This document shows, in pieces, positions 45,393-53,566 of a stretch of DNA of 64,000 nucleotides. Made by a program: the position numbers and the translations under genes. The stretch's first letter is position 1. Each line of letters begins with the position of its first letter. Origin of the DNA: CAYSNP01 sp050945855 (GTDB taxonomy: Bacteria; Bacillota; Clostridia; Christensenellales; DTU072); NCBI GenBank assembly GCA_050945855.1, contig JBMNTS010000002.1:13744-77743 (forward strand), read 5' to 3'. The notes beneath the pieces are model-generated. The model was not told the origin of the DNA and did no database searches. It saw only the letters and a program-made list of their open reading frames with translations.

Positions 45393-47750
45393 TCAGACCT
45401 TTTTGCCCTCTTTGAGCTTTGCAAGCACGCCGATTGCGGCTTGCGGATTTTTGCAATAAAAAATACCGTCTCCCAGAGAGCGGGCAAACTCCTCGCTTAG
45501 CACCGCGCCTCCCACCAATATGGTAAGAGAGGGATATACCGCCCTGACCTGCTGTATTGTTTTTTTCATATTGTTCATTGTGGTGGTCATTAGAGCGGAC
45601 AGCCCAAGGTAAGATGGGCGGTATTTTTCTATCGCGGACAGAATGTCGCTTACGGGCACATCCTTGCCTAAGTCAATAATATGGTATCCGTAATTGCTTA
45701 TCACCACTTTGGCGATATTTTTGCCTATATCGTGAATATCCCCTTCCACGGTGGCGACAAGCATAACCTGCCCGTCCGCCTGCACAAAATTCTTTTCCTT
45801 TATCAGATTGAGCATTGCGCTCGCCGCGTCCGCTCCCGCTATAAGCTGAGGCAAAAATATGCTTTTTTTGTCAAACCTTTCGCCCAATTCGTTGAGGGCG
45901 GGGATAATATGCTCGTTAATGACCGTATTGAAATCGCTTTTCTGCAATTCTTTTTTGACCAACGCCAACCCTATTTTGCCCTGCCCCTGCAGGATGCATT
46001 CATAAATGCCGATAGCGTTCTTATCCCGTTTTTCCTGGGGCAAACCCTGATATTTATTAATATATTTCTGCCAGTTTTTATCCCCGCCCATAAGCCCTTC
46101 GTAAGCGTAAGGGTCAAGTTCGGGAGACAGTTTGGGATTGACTATGGCAAAGTCCAGGCCTTCCTCCAGCGCCATAGCGTAAAAGGTCGCGTTGATAATC
46201 TCTCTGCAGCATAATCCGAAAGAAATGTTGCTTAGTCCTATTACCGTTTTTACGCCCAGCTCGCTTTTTAACAATCTTAACGTTTTTAAGGTAGTGGCTG
46301 CCGCGTCCTTGTCCGCGCTTGCCGCCATGGTTAGCCCGTCCGCGATAATCCGCTCTTTGGGGATGCCGTATTCGGCCGCTTTATTAAGAATAAGACCTGC
46401 CTTTTCCGCCCTGCCTTCCGCGGACGCGGGTATGCCGCCCTTATCCAGAGGCAATACAATTAGATACGCTCCGTATTTTGCGGCAAGCGGAAGAATCCTG
46501 GACATCGAGTATTCGTCCGCGGTTACCGAATTGATTATAGCCACGCCGTTATATGCCCGCAAGGCCGCCTCTATAGCGTCCGGCGACGCGCTGTCTATCT
46601 GCAGCGGCGCGCGGCATACCGATTGAAGGGACTGGATAAGGCTTGTCAGCGTTTCTTTTTCGTCTATATTGGGCATGCCCACGTTGATATCCAGAATTTC
46701 CGCGCCCTCTTCCACCTGCTGCGCGCATATATCAAAGATAGCGTCAAAATCGTTTTCCGCAATAGCTTTTTGCAGCAGCGGCTTGCCGGTAGGGTTGACA
46801 CGCTCCCCAATTTTGATATGCCTGTCAAAATCCACGCATTGGAAAGCGGAACATACGCCGTCCGCTCTGTTATTAAAAAGCACGCTTCTTGCTACCGAAG
46901 TGCGCGCGACAAGTTCCCTGATATAATCGGGGGTGGTGCCGCAGCATCCGCCCAGCATGCCTATGCCTTTGTCCGCTATCTTTTCCATATAGCCGCAAAA
47001 CTCCTCGGGGCCTATGGAATAGTACGCCCTGCCCTCTTTCAGCTCGGGCAAGCCCGCGTTGGGCTTAATAAATATGGGCTTGTAGGCGTATTTTATAAGT
47101 TCCTCGGCAAGAGGCTCCATTTTGTCCGGACCTATGGAGCAGTTGATGCCTATCGCGTCCGCTCCCATAGCCTGCATGGTAAGCGCAAAAGCCTTGATAT
47201 GGGTGCCGAAAAACGAGCGTTTGTTCTCCTCAAAAGTCATACTGCAGAAAATCGGGAAATCGGTGTTCTCTCTGAAAGCCAGATACGCCGCGCGCATTTC
47301 CGCAAGGTCGGCAATGGTTTCAATAACTACGCAATCCAAATTTTTGTCTCTGATTATCCGGGCTTGCTCGGCAAAATACTCGTAAGCCTGCTCCCAATTC
47401 ATATCCGAATAAGGATAAATCATTTTGCCCAAAGGACCGACGTCGTAAGCCACATATGCCCCGAAAGGCCGGGCGGCGCGCGTTGCGTTCTCCACCGCCG
47501 CGGTAATGATGGCGGATAAATCCTCCTGCTTTTGCTTGATGGAGTTGGCGCCGAAGGTATTGGTATAAATGAGCTTGCTTCCCGTCTGCAGATATTGAGT
47601 GTGAATATCCTCAATTACCTCGGGGTGGGTAAGGTTTAACCGCTCCGCCTCCGCCGTGTCAAAGCCCCGCTCTATAAGCATACTGCCCATCGCGCCGTCA
47701 AAATACAATCTGTTGTCTTTTATATAATCAAGTAATGCGGGTCTGTTCAT
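45393..47750 (-). CDS. metH: Cobalamin-dependent methionine synthase, short form without activation domain
   Basis: Transfers the methyl group of methyltetrahydrofolate through cobalamin to homocysteine. Of 785 residues, 1-290 form the homocysteine/zinc barrel (FDGAMGSML, GINCSIGP, GGCCGTTP), ~310-570 the pterin-binding barrel (ERVNPTGKP, DINVGMP), and ~590-785 the cobalamin domains with EGDIHDIGKN carrying the lower-ligand His. The C-terminal SAM-dependent reactivation domain of full MetH is absent, so repair of cob(II)alamin needs another protein. ATG after GAGGTG was chosen over an upstream GTG that overlaps the metF stop. Confidence 0.93.
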   Translation of the reverse strand: MNRPALLDYIKDNRLYFDGAMGSMLIERGFDTAEAERLNLTHPEVIEDIHTQYLQTGSKLIYTNTFGANSIKQKQEDLSAIITAAVENATRAARPFGAYVAYDVGPLGKMIYPYSDMNWEQAYEYFAEQARIIRDKNLDCVVIETIADLAEMRAAYLAFRENTDFPIFCSMTFEENKRSFFGTHIKAFALTMQAMGADAIGINCSIGPDKMEPLAEELIKYAYKPIFIKPNAGLPELKEGRAYYSIGPEEFCGYMEKIADKGIGMLGGCCGTTPDYIRELVARTSVARSVLFNNRADGVCSAFQCVDFDRHIKIGERVNPTGKPLLQKAIAENDFDAIFDICAQQVEEGAEILDINVGMPNIDEKETLTSLIQSLQSVCRAPLQIDSASPDAIEAALRAYNGVAIINSVTADEYSMSRILPLAAKYGAYLIVLPLDKGGIPASAEGRAEKAGLILNKAAEYGIPKERIIADGLTMAASADKDAAATTLKTLRLLKSELGVKTVIGLSNISFGLCCREIINATFYAMALEEGLDFAIVNPKLSPELDPYAYEGLMGGDKNWQKYINKYQGLPQEKRDKNAIGIYECILQGQGKIGLALVKKELQKSDFNTVINEHIIPALNELGERFDKKSIFLPQLIAGADAASAMLNLIKEKNFVQADGQVMLVATVEGDIHDIGKNIAKVVISNYGYHIIDLGKDVPVSDILSAIEKYRPSYLGLSALMTTTMNNMKKTIQQVRAVYPSLTILVGGAVLSEEFARSLGDGIFYCKNPQAAIGVLAKLKEGKKV

Positions 47751-47767
47751 ATTCACCTCAAAATCTG

Positions 47768-48649
47768 TCACGCCTTTTCGCCGTTTATTTCTCTTGCCTT
47801 AGGGTATATATTGCTTGCTATTGCGCCTGCCAGCTTAACGTTGTTCATGGCGTACAGGTGTATCCCGCGCGCGCCGGACGCAAGCAAGCCGTCTATCTGC
47901 TCTATGGCGTATTCTATGCCGGCGGCAAAAAGACTGTCAGCATCGTCCTGATAACGCGAAATCATTTTTGCCAGCTTATTGGGTATCTTCGCGCCCGAAA
48001 GGCGCACTATCCTGTTGAGGATATTGGTATTGGTAAGAGGCATTATCCCCGCCTGAACGGGGGTGGTTATGCCAAGCTTATACATTTGCTCCAAAAGTGC
48101 AAAAAAATCATTATTATCATAAAATAACTGAGTGATAAAATGCGTTATACCCGCCTCCGCTTTTGCTTTCATTACCCGCAAATCCTGTTCAAAGCTATGG
48201 GATTCGCTATGCCCTTCGGGATAGCATGCCGCGCAAACGTCAAAGCCCCCTCTGCGCCCGATATACTCTATCAAGTCGGTGGCGTAATGAAAATCCCTCT
48301 TTTTGTCCTGCGTATCCGGAGTAAGGTCTCCCCTTAATGCCAGAATGCTTTTGATTCCCGCCCTCTCCAGCCTGTCCAAAAGTATATCAATATTGTTTTT
48401 GTCCGAATTGATGCAGGTGAGATGCGCAAGCGTGTTTATGCCGTATTCGTTTTTCATTTTATCCGCTATGGCTACGCTGTCCATACCCGCCGAGGATCCG
48501 CCCGCCCCTCTGGTTATGCTTATGTAATCGGGGCCTAATTCCCAAATCCTGCGCGCGCTGTCCAGAGTGTTCTCCACATTGGAGTCTATCTTGGGCGGAA
48601 AAATCTCCACGGACAAGACTATCTTTTTTCCTTTGAATAATTCTCTCAT
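47768..48649 (-). CDS. metF: Methylenetetrahydrofolate reductase
   Basis: FAD enzyme that reduces methylene-THF to methyl-THF, the methyl source for the adjacent MetH. The 293-residue TIM barrel shows SVEIFPPK (14-21), ISITRGAGGSS, AHLTCINSDKNNI, LALRGD and the ITQLFYDNNDF strand. It lies between yhhN and metH with gaps of 13-17 nt. No SAM or other riboswitch fits upstream. Confidence 0.95.
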   Translation of the reverse strand: MRELFKGKKIVLSVEIFPPKIDSNVENTLDSARRIWELGPDYISITRGAGGSSAGMDSVAIADKMKNEYGINTLAHLTCINSDKNNIDILLDRLERAGIKSILALRGDLTPDTQDKKRDFHYATDLIEYIGRRGGFDVCAACYPEGHSESHSFEQDLRVMKAKAEAGITHFITQLFYDNNDFFALLEQMYKLGITTPVQAGIMPLTNTNILNRIVRLSGAKIPNKLAKMISRYQDDADSLFAAGIEYAIEQIDGLLASGARGIHLYAMNNVKLAGAIASNIYPKAREINGEKA

Positions 48650-48662
48650 TGATATTCCTTTC

Positions 48663-49325
48663 TTATAACGCCAGTATGGATAACGCCAGAAGCGCCTGTC
48701 CCGTATAATACAAAATCAAGTTTATCGCGGAGCCTTTTTTGGAAAACTTTTTGAAAACCAAAAAGACCAGAATCGCGTCCGAGGCAAAGAACATAGCCGC
48801 GCCCAGCGATACCGCCAGAGTAAACAAGGGTGAGTGATTGCCCAGATAAATAACCGAAACCGCCTTAACCAGCATTACCGTAATTACAAAAGCGTATCCC
48901 GCCACGGGGTAGAGGAATTTTCCGAGGCTGAACTTTTGCGATTTATAAACATAAAAGGCTATGCACATTATGACCACAATCAATACGGCATCCAGCCAGT
49001 GATAACCGAAAACAGCGCAAAAAGCGGACGCGAAAAAGACGTGACCCAACAAGAACGCCAGTATTGCCGAGATAAAGCGGGTTGTGTTTTTCTTATTCAG
49101 TATAAGCACGTCGCCCAAAGTGCACATTACAAACCCGATAATCATCATTATGGAATAAACGCCGAACCCTTTATAAAGAGCGCCTGCCAGCGCGATACCG
49201 ATAAAAAGCAAGCTGGTCAGCGTCTTGAAAATCAAAATAGGCTTGTTCTCATCCCTGTTTTTGCAGTAAAGCAGAAAACCGAGCGAAACATACATAAGAG
49301 CAGTTAAAATTATGGCTGTTGTCAT
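48663..49325 (-). CDS. YhhN family membrane protein (lysoplasmalogenase-like)
   Basis: A 220-residue protein with about eight hydrophobic helices. Family marks include GFVMCTLGDVLIL, LGHVFFASAF and FFASDAILVFLVFKKF. Characterised animal members (TMEM86) cleave the vinyl ether of lysoplasmalogens, and anaerobic clostridia make plasmalogens, so a lipid role is plausible but unproven. GAGAGG precedes ATG. It leads metF and metH with tight spacing, a link not explained by known biochemistry. Confidence 0.85.
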   Translation of the reverse strand: MTTAIILTALMYVSLGFLLYCKNRDENKPILIFKTLTSLLFIGIALAGALYKGFGVYSIMMIIGFVMCTLGDVLILNKKNTTRFISAILAFLLGHVFFASAFCAVFGYHWLDAVLIVVIMCIAFYVYKSQKFSLGKFLYPVAGYAFVITVMLVKAVSVIYLGNHSPLFTLAVSLGAAMFFASDAILVFLVFKKFSKKGSAINLILYYTGQALLALSILAL

Positions 49326-49351
49326 TTTATCCCTCTCTTTATAATAAAGCT

Positions 49352-49380
49352 ATTATAGCAGAATGAGCTTTATTATTCAA
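49352..49380 (-). promoter_or_regulatory. Sigma-A promoter of yhhN-metF-metH
   Basis: TTGAAT, 17-nt spacer and perfect TATAAT on the minus strand, 26 nt before the yhhN start. Confidence 0.65.
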
Positions 49381-49419
49381 GCTATTAGCCCTTATCCGCC
49401 ATTGCACAGTAATGGCTGC

Positions 49420-49448
49420 TCATATTTTTTAATCCCCTCTCATACATT
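49420..49448 (+). promoter_or_regulatory. Candidate sigma-E promoter of the TspO-like gene
   Basis: TCATATT (fits the KMATATT-like -35), exactly 14 nt, then CATACATT (fits CATACANT). The predicted start of transcription falls at or within a few bases of the ATG. Confidence 0.55.
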
Positions 49449-49453
49449 TTAAT

Positions 49454-49924
49454 ATGAAAAGGCTGGCGAATCTAAAAAAAGGTATAATCTGTTACGCCGC
49501 GGGCGGCTCGGTGTCATTAATATGCACTGCCGTTATCGCCGTTTTTGTACTATTAAACCGAAAATATGACGCCGCCCTGTGCATGCCCGTTTTTACCCTG
49601 CCCGCTCCGCAAATGTTTGCGCTTTGGATTGCCTACGGAATTTTATTCGCTTACATAATGGGGAAAACCCTCAGCCTCAGGCAAATGCCGTTGTTTTACG
49701 CGCTGATTGGCGCAAATCTGGGCGCGGTTTTGTGGGCAATACTGTTTTATCTTAATAAAACCTTAGCCGCTTTAATTGTTATGCTTATAGTCAGCGTTAC
49801 TCAAAACGCGCTTTGTTTCAGCCTGACTTCAAAAAAGGACGCAAGGTGGTTTATTCTGCTTCCCTGCGCCCTTTGGCTGTTATATTTGTTAATCTTTAAT
49901 TACGCCGTAGTTTTACTTAATTAA
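49454..49924 (+). CDS. TspO/MBR-like membrane protein
   Basis: A 156-residue protein with five hydrophobic helices. The pattern matches TspO: a Pro-rich segment before helix 2 (TLPAPQMFALWIAYGILFAY), GANLGAVLWAILFYLNKTL in helix 3 and a last helix ALWLLYLLIFNYAVVLLN. Several aromatic residues of the classic porphyrin-binding pocket (WTxLY) are changed to WIAYG, so it is a divergent member. TspO binds porphyrins or cholesterol. No Shine-Dalgarno sequence precedes ATG, and the upstream sigma-E-like promoter suggests a leaderless mother-cell transcript. It overlaps the convergent rnfB stop by 8 bp. Confidence 0.7.
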   Translation: MKRLANLKKGIICYAAGGSVSLICTAVIAVFVLLNRKYDAALCMPVFTLPAPQMFALWIAYGILFAYIMGKTLSLRQMPLFYALIGANLGAVLWAILFYLNKTLAALIVMLIVSVTQNALCFSLTSKKDARWFILLPCALWLLYLLIFNYAVVLLN

Positions 49925-50708
49925 TCCATTTAATGACTTTGGTAGGGCATTTTTCCACGCATTTGCCGCAAGCGATACACTTCTTGTAATCTATAATGGG
50001 CAGATTGTCCTCCATTATTATCGCGCCCTCGGGGCAAACCTTTGCGCAAAGCCCGCAGCCGATACACCCCGCCGAACATACTGAGGAAACCGCTTTTCCT
50101 TTTTCCCTCGAGGAGCATGCCACATAAATTTTGGCGTAAGAAGGCACAAATTTTAGCAAGTATTTAGGACAAATCTTTACGCATTGACCGCAGGCGGTGC
50201 ATTTGTCGTGGTTAATTTCGGAAAAGCCGGTAGGATTGACCTCAATGGCGTGAAAAGCGCATACGTCTACGCAGGAACCCATACCCATACATCCTGTGGG
50301 GCAAGCCTTGTTGCCGCCCGCGAGCAGCTCTATGGATAAGCAGTTGCCGTACCCTTGATACTCATACTTGTTGGCGCAGCGGTTGCCGCCGCAACAGGCG
50401 TTGACGACAATGCTTTTATCCGCAATGCAGATGTTGCCGCCCAGAAGCTGGACTATTTCTTCCTTATTATGAATTGAAGTTGAGGCACAGCTGTTTATAT
50501 CCGCTTTGCCCTCCGCAAGCGCTTCCGCAAATCCCGCGCACCCGGGATAACCGCAGGCGCCGCAATTCGCGCCTGACAAAAGAGCTTGTATTTTTACTAC
50601 CTTCTCATCCTCTTTTACAGCAAATTTTTTGCTTGCGTAGGCGAGAATCACGCCGAATACCGCCGCCATACCGAACAGAATCAAAGCCGGAATCAATATC
50701 TCTTTCAT
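49917..50708 (-). CDS. rnfB: Rnf complex subunit RnfB
   Basis: Ferredoxin-accepting subunit of the ion-translocating ferredoxin:NAD oxidoreductase. The 263-residue chain has one N-terminal membrane helix, the CGACGYPGC cluster motif (about 49-57), and several Cys clusters in the rest: CTACGQCVKICPK, CIGCGLCAKVCPE and CIACGKCVEKCPT, plus further CxxC groups. It lies on the cytoplasmic side and passes electrons towards RnfC. AGGAGG precedes ATG. It is the last gene of the operon. Confidence 0.96.
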   Translation of the reverse strand: MKEILIPALILFGMAAVFGVILAYASKKFAVKEDEKVVKIQALLSGANCGACGYPGCAGFAEALAEGKADINSCASTSIHNKEEIVQLLGGNICIADKSIVVNACCGGNRCANKYEYQGYGNCLSIELLAGGNKACPTGCMGMGSCVDVCAFHAIEVNPTGFSEINHDKCTACGQCVKICPKYLLKFVPSYAKIYVACSSREKGKAVSSVCSAGCIGCGLCAKVCPEGAIIMEDNLPIIDYKKCIACGKCVEKCPTKVIKWIN

Positions 50709-50717
50709 ACCGCCCTC

Positions 50718-51305
50718 CTATATGGTCATACCGGAAAACGCCGCAAAAGCAAGGCTCATTATGCCGGCGATAATAAGGGTTATGGGAAACCCTTGCAGCG
50801 ATTTTGGTATCCTGGAAAGCTCCAATCTTTCCCTTATCGCAGCCATCAGTACGATAACCAGGGTAAAGCCCGCCCCCGAAGCCACACTGTTGACAAAGGC
50901 GGAAAGCAGAGTCGCGCTTTCCAAAGAAGTGACGTTCATTATTGCCACACCCAGCACCGCGCAGTTGGTGGTAATAAGGGGCAGGTATACGCCCAGCGCG
51001 TTGTACAGCGCGGTCATAAACTTTTTGAGTATGATTTCCACAAACTGTACCAAGGAAGCTATGACCAGAATAAATACTATCGTGCGCAGGTACTCTATTT
51101 GGAGATTAACGAGCAAACCGTTAACCAAAAAGGTAATTGCCCCCGCAAGCCCCATAACGAATATAACGGCAAAGCCCATACCCAAGGCGGTTTCCACCTT
51201 TCTGCTTACGCCGAGGAAGGGACAAATGCCTAGGAATCGGGACATCAAAAAATTGTTAATGAATATAGCGTTAATAACAATAACTATGTATGCCATCCCG
51301 TTCAT
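50718..51305 (-). CDS. rnfA: Rnf complex subunit RnfA
   Basis: A 195-residue integral membrane subunit with six helices, homologous to RnfE and NqrE. It shows NNFLMSRFLGICPFLG, with the membrane Cys that with RnfE binds the buried Fe-S centre, and LITTNCAVLG in the mirror-image half. TAATG overlap with rnfE indicates coupling. Confidence 0.95.
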   Translation of the reverse strand: MNGMAYIVIVINAIFINNFLMSRFLGICPFLGVSRKVETALGMGFAVIFVMGLAGAITFLVNGLLVNLQIEYLRTIVFILVIASLVQFVEIILKKFMTALYNALGVYLPLITTNCAVLGVAIMNVTSLESATLLSAFVNSVASGAGFTLVIVLMAAIRERLELSRIPKSLQGFPITLIIAGIMSLAFAAFSGMTI

Positions 51306-51937
51306 TACGCACTTACCTCCTCAGTCGCTTTTTTACCCTTTTCTTCTAGCTTTTTGACAACCGCGTTAAACGCCGCCATCGACAAGCCGTACACAAAAAA
51401 CGCGCCCGCGGGCAGTACAAACACGCTCATTTTGTAAATTTGCAAAAAGCCTATTTCGTATCCGAACACGGAGCCTGCGCCGATCAGCTCCCTGACCGTG
51501 CCCAAAAGGGTTAATGAAAGGGTAAACCCTATCCCCATGCCGAGCCCGTCCAGCGCGGAATCCGTCACGGGATTGACGGAAGCAAAGGACTCCGCCCTCG
51601 CGAGCAAAATACAGTTGACCACGATAAGGGGGATAAACAAGCCCAACGCGTTGTAAAGCGCGGGAACGAATTTGCGCATAACCATTTCCACAATGGTGGT
51701 AAAGGTCGCGATGACCATAATAAAGGCGGGTATGCGCACCTTGTCCGGTATAGTTTTGCGCAGCAGGGAAATCAATATGTTGCTGAAAATCAGCACAAAG
51801 GAAGTCGCTATCCCCATGGAAAATCCGTTAATCGCGCTGGTGGTTACGGCAAGCGTGGGGCAAGTGCCCAGCACCAGCCTGAAAGTGGGATTGTTCTTTA
51901 TTATTCCGTTTTTCAGTACATCAAAATATTTTTTCAA
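51305..51937 (-). CDS. rnfE: Rnf complex subunit RnfE
   Basis: A 210-residue membrane subunit with six helices: LVLGTCPTLAVT near residue 25 and LIVVNCILLARAE in the second half carry the cluster Cys residues. The start is TTG, with AGGAGG 6 nt upstream and no nearby ATG. It pairs with RnfA. Confidence 0.94.
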   Translation of the reverse strand: MKKYFDVLKNGIIKNNPTFRLVLGTCPTLAVTTSAINGFSMGIATSFVLIFSNILISLLRKTIPDKVRIPAFIMVIATFTTIVEMVMRKFVPALYNALGLFIPLIVVNCILLARAESFASVNPVTDSALDGLGMGIGFTLSLTLLGTVRELIGAGSVFGYEIGFLQIYKMSVFVLPAGAFFVYGLSMAAFNAVVKKLEEKGKKATEEVSA

Positions 51938-51950
51938 TCCAAGCCTCCTG

Positions 51951-52523
51951 TTATGCCAAGCCTTGTATTTGACGGTAAAGGTGAATTGCCTCGTTTACGG
52001 CGATGTTTACTCCCACAGAGGTTTTGGTCGCGCCTGATATCCCGTCGATATTTTTTACGCTCTCCTCCGCAATATCCGAATTGAGGCGGACTTGTGAGAC
52101 CTTGGTCACATCCAGCCCTATATATTTCGCCAAATGGCTAACGGCAAAAGCCTTATCGCCCATGCCGGGAGTCTCCTCGTTGCGGTAATTCTCCAACTGA
52201 ACAATCTTGTCATCCTTAATAAAAACAAGCATCTCCAGCCCGGAGCCTTTGAAAGCCTTATTGCTGTGTGAAATAAAAGCGTAAGCGCCGTCCGTCATGC
52301 TGAAAGCGTATAATACTTCGCCATCCTCGGTAAAAGAATAAGGGGTAAGATCTATGCTTATCGAAACGTCGCCGTTCTGATAAGCCTCGTCTACTTTCAG
52401 CAACGCTGCCTGGTCTTCGTCTATCTGCGTTATGGAATTGACATAAGCAAGCAATAAGCCGGACACAAGAGCAATAACTGCCAGCACCGCAACGGTTTTT
52501 ATGCTGTCCTTGTATTTTTTCAT
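51951..52523 (-). CDS. rnfG: Rnf complex subunit RnfG
   Basis: A 190-residue subunit with one N-terminal membrane helix (about 8-28) and an extracytoplasmic FMN-binding domain. The flavinylation motif SGATKTS (near residue 163) carries covalent FMN on Thr, which needs an ApbE transferase not seen here. Its start overlaps the rnfD stop (ATGA). Confidence 0.94.
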   Translation of the reverse strand: MKKYKDSIKTVAVLAVIALVSGLLLAYVNSITQIDEDQAALLKVDEAYQNGDVSISIDLTPYSFTEDGEVLYAFSMTDGAYAFISHSNKAFKGSGLEMLVFIKDDKIVQLENYRNEETPGMGDKAFAVSHLAKYIGLDVTKVSQVRLNSDIAEESVKNIDGISGATKTSVGVNIAVNEAIHLYRQIQGLA

Positions 52524-53566
52524 TTGCCCTCTCCTTTTTTCTTAAGGCGCAAACTTTTTTCCCTCTTTTCTCCGAAACGTTTGGGGACAATGTATTTATC
52601 CAATACTATCGCGACAAGATTCATTAGCAGCACCGCGAAGGAAACGCCCTCGGGATAACCGCCGAATCTCCTTATCAGGACGGTAATCAGTCCCGCGCCC
52701 GCAGAGTAAATAATTACTCCGAGCGAAGTGTTGGGGCTGGTGGAATAATCGGTAAGCATGAAGAACGCCGCCAGCATTACTCCGCCTGAAAGTATGGAAG
52801 TAGGCACAAAGCCGAAAGTGGGATAAAATGCCCAGGTGAAAAGCAAAACGGATACTAAAAATACTACCGGGATTTTCCAGTCAATAATCCTTCTTACTAT
52901 TAAATAGATACCGCCTATGATAAGCGCGATTGCGCTCACCTCGCCCATGCTGCCGCCCACGTTGCCCCAGAATACCTGTCTTATTATGCACAGCGGGCAC
53001 ATGCTGCCTGCTGCCAGATTTTCCTTGTATTGAGCCAATGGCGTAGCCGCGGTAAAAGCGTCAATGTTTACCCCGAAGCCCTTAAAGTATTTGGTCAAAG
53101 CGATAAAGAAGCCCTCGGCGTAATCTATGGGCGCCACATATTTGGTCATATACGACGCAAACGCCAAAAGCAGAAAAATACGCGCGGTTATTGCGGGGTT
53201 GGCAAAGTTTTTTCCCAATCCGCCGAAAATCATCTTTACGATAATTATGGCGAAAGCGGAGCCTATTACAGGCACGAACAAAGGCAATACCGGAGGCAGA
53301 TTCAAAGCCAGAAGCAGCCCGGTGACCACTGCCGACCAGTCGCCTATGGTTTGGGGTATTTTCGCCAATTTGCAATAAAGGTATTCCGCCCCTACCGCGG
53401 AAGCGACGCTTAAAGCTATTACCAGCAAAGGATAAAGACCGAACACGATAACGCTTACCGCTGTGGCGGGCAACAGTGCTATTATGACGTTTTGCATTAT
53501 CGACTTGATGGTAAACCTCTCCGTAATATGCGGAGATGAAGAAATCAAAAGTTTTCTTTCCGTCAT
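52520..53566 (-). CDS. rnfD: Rnf complex subunit RnfD
   Basis: A 348-residue, roughly ten-helix subunit homologous to NqrB. A covalent FMN site is predicted in DAFTAATPL. The ATG after GGGAGAAG was chosen: it overlaps the rnfC stop (ATGA), while a longer open frame runs back into rnfC. It is part of the ion path. Confidence 0.94.
   Translation of the reverse strand: MTERKLLISSSPHITERFTIKSIMQNVIIALLPATAVSVIVFGLYPLLVIALSVASAVGAEYLYCKLAKIPQTIGDWSAVVTGLLLALNLPPVLPLFVPVIGSAFAIIIVKMIFGGLGKNFANPAITARIFLLLAFASYMTKYVAPIDYAEGFFIALTKYFKGFGVNIDAFTAATPLAQYKENLAAGSMCPLCIIRQVFWGNVGGSMGEVSAIALIIGGIYLIVRRIIDWKIPVVFLVSVLLFTWAFYPTFGFVPTSILSGGVMLAAFFMLTDYSTSPNTSLGVIIYSAGAGLITVLIRRFGGYPEGVSFAVLLMNLVAIVLDKYIVPKRFGEKREKSLRLKKKGEGK

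Noticed and set aside
46623..47519. Plus-strand open frame of 298 codons
   Set aside because: Antisense to metH, whose frame is fully explained by conserved domains; a codon-bias shadow.
48650..49453. SAM or cobalamin riboswitch for metF-metH
   Set aside because: Gaps are 13-17 nt and the promoter leader of yhhN is only ~20 nt; no conserved riboswitch elements seen.
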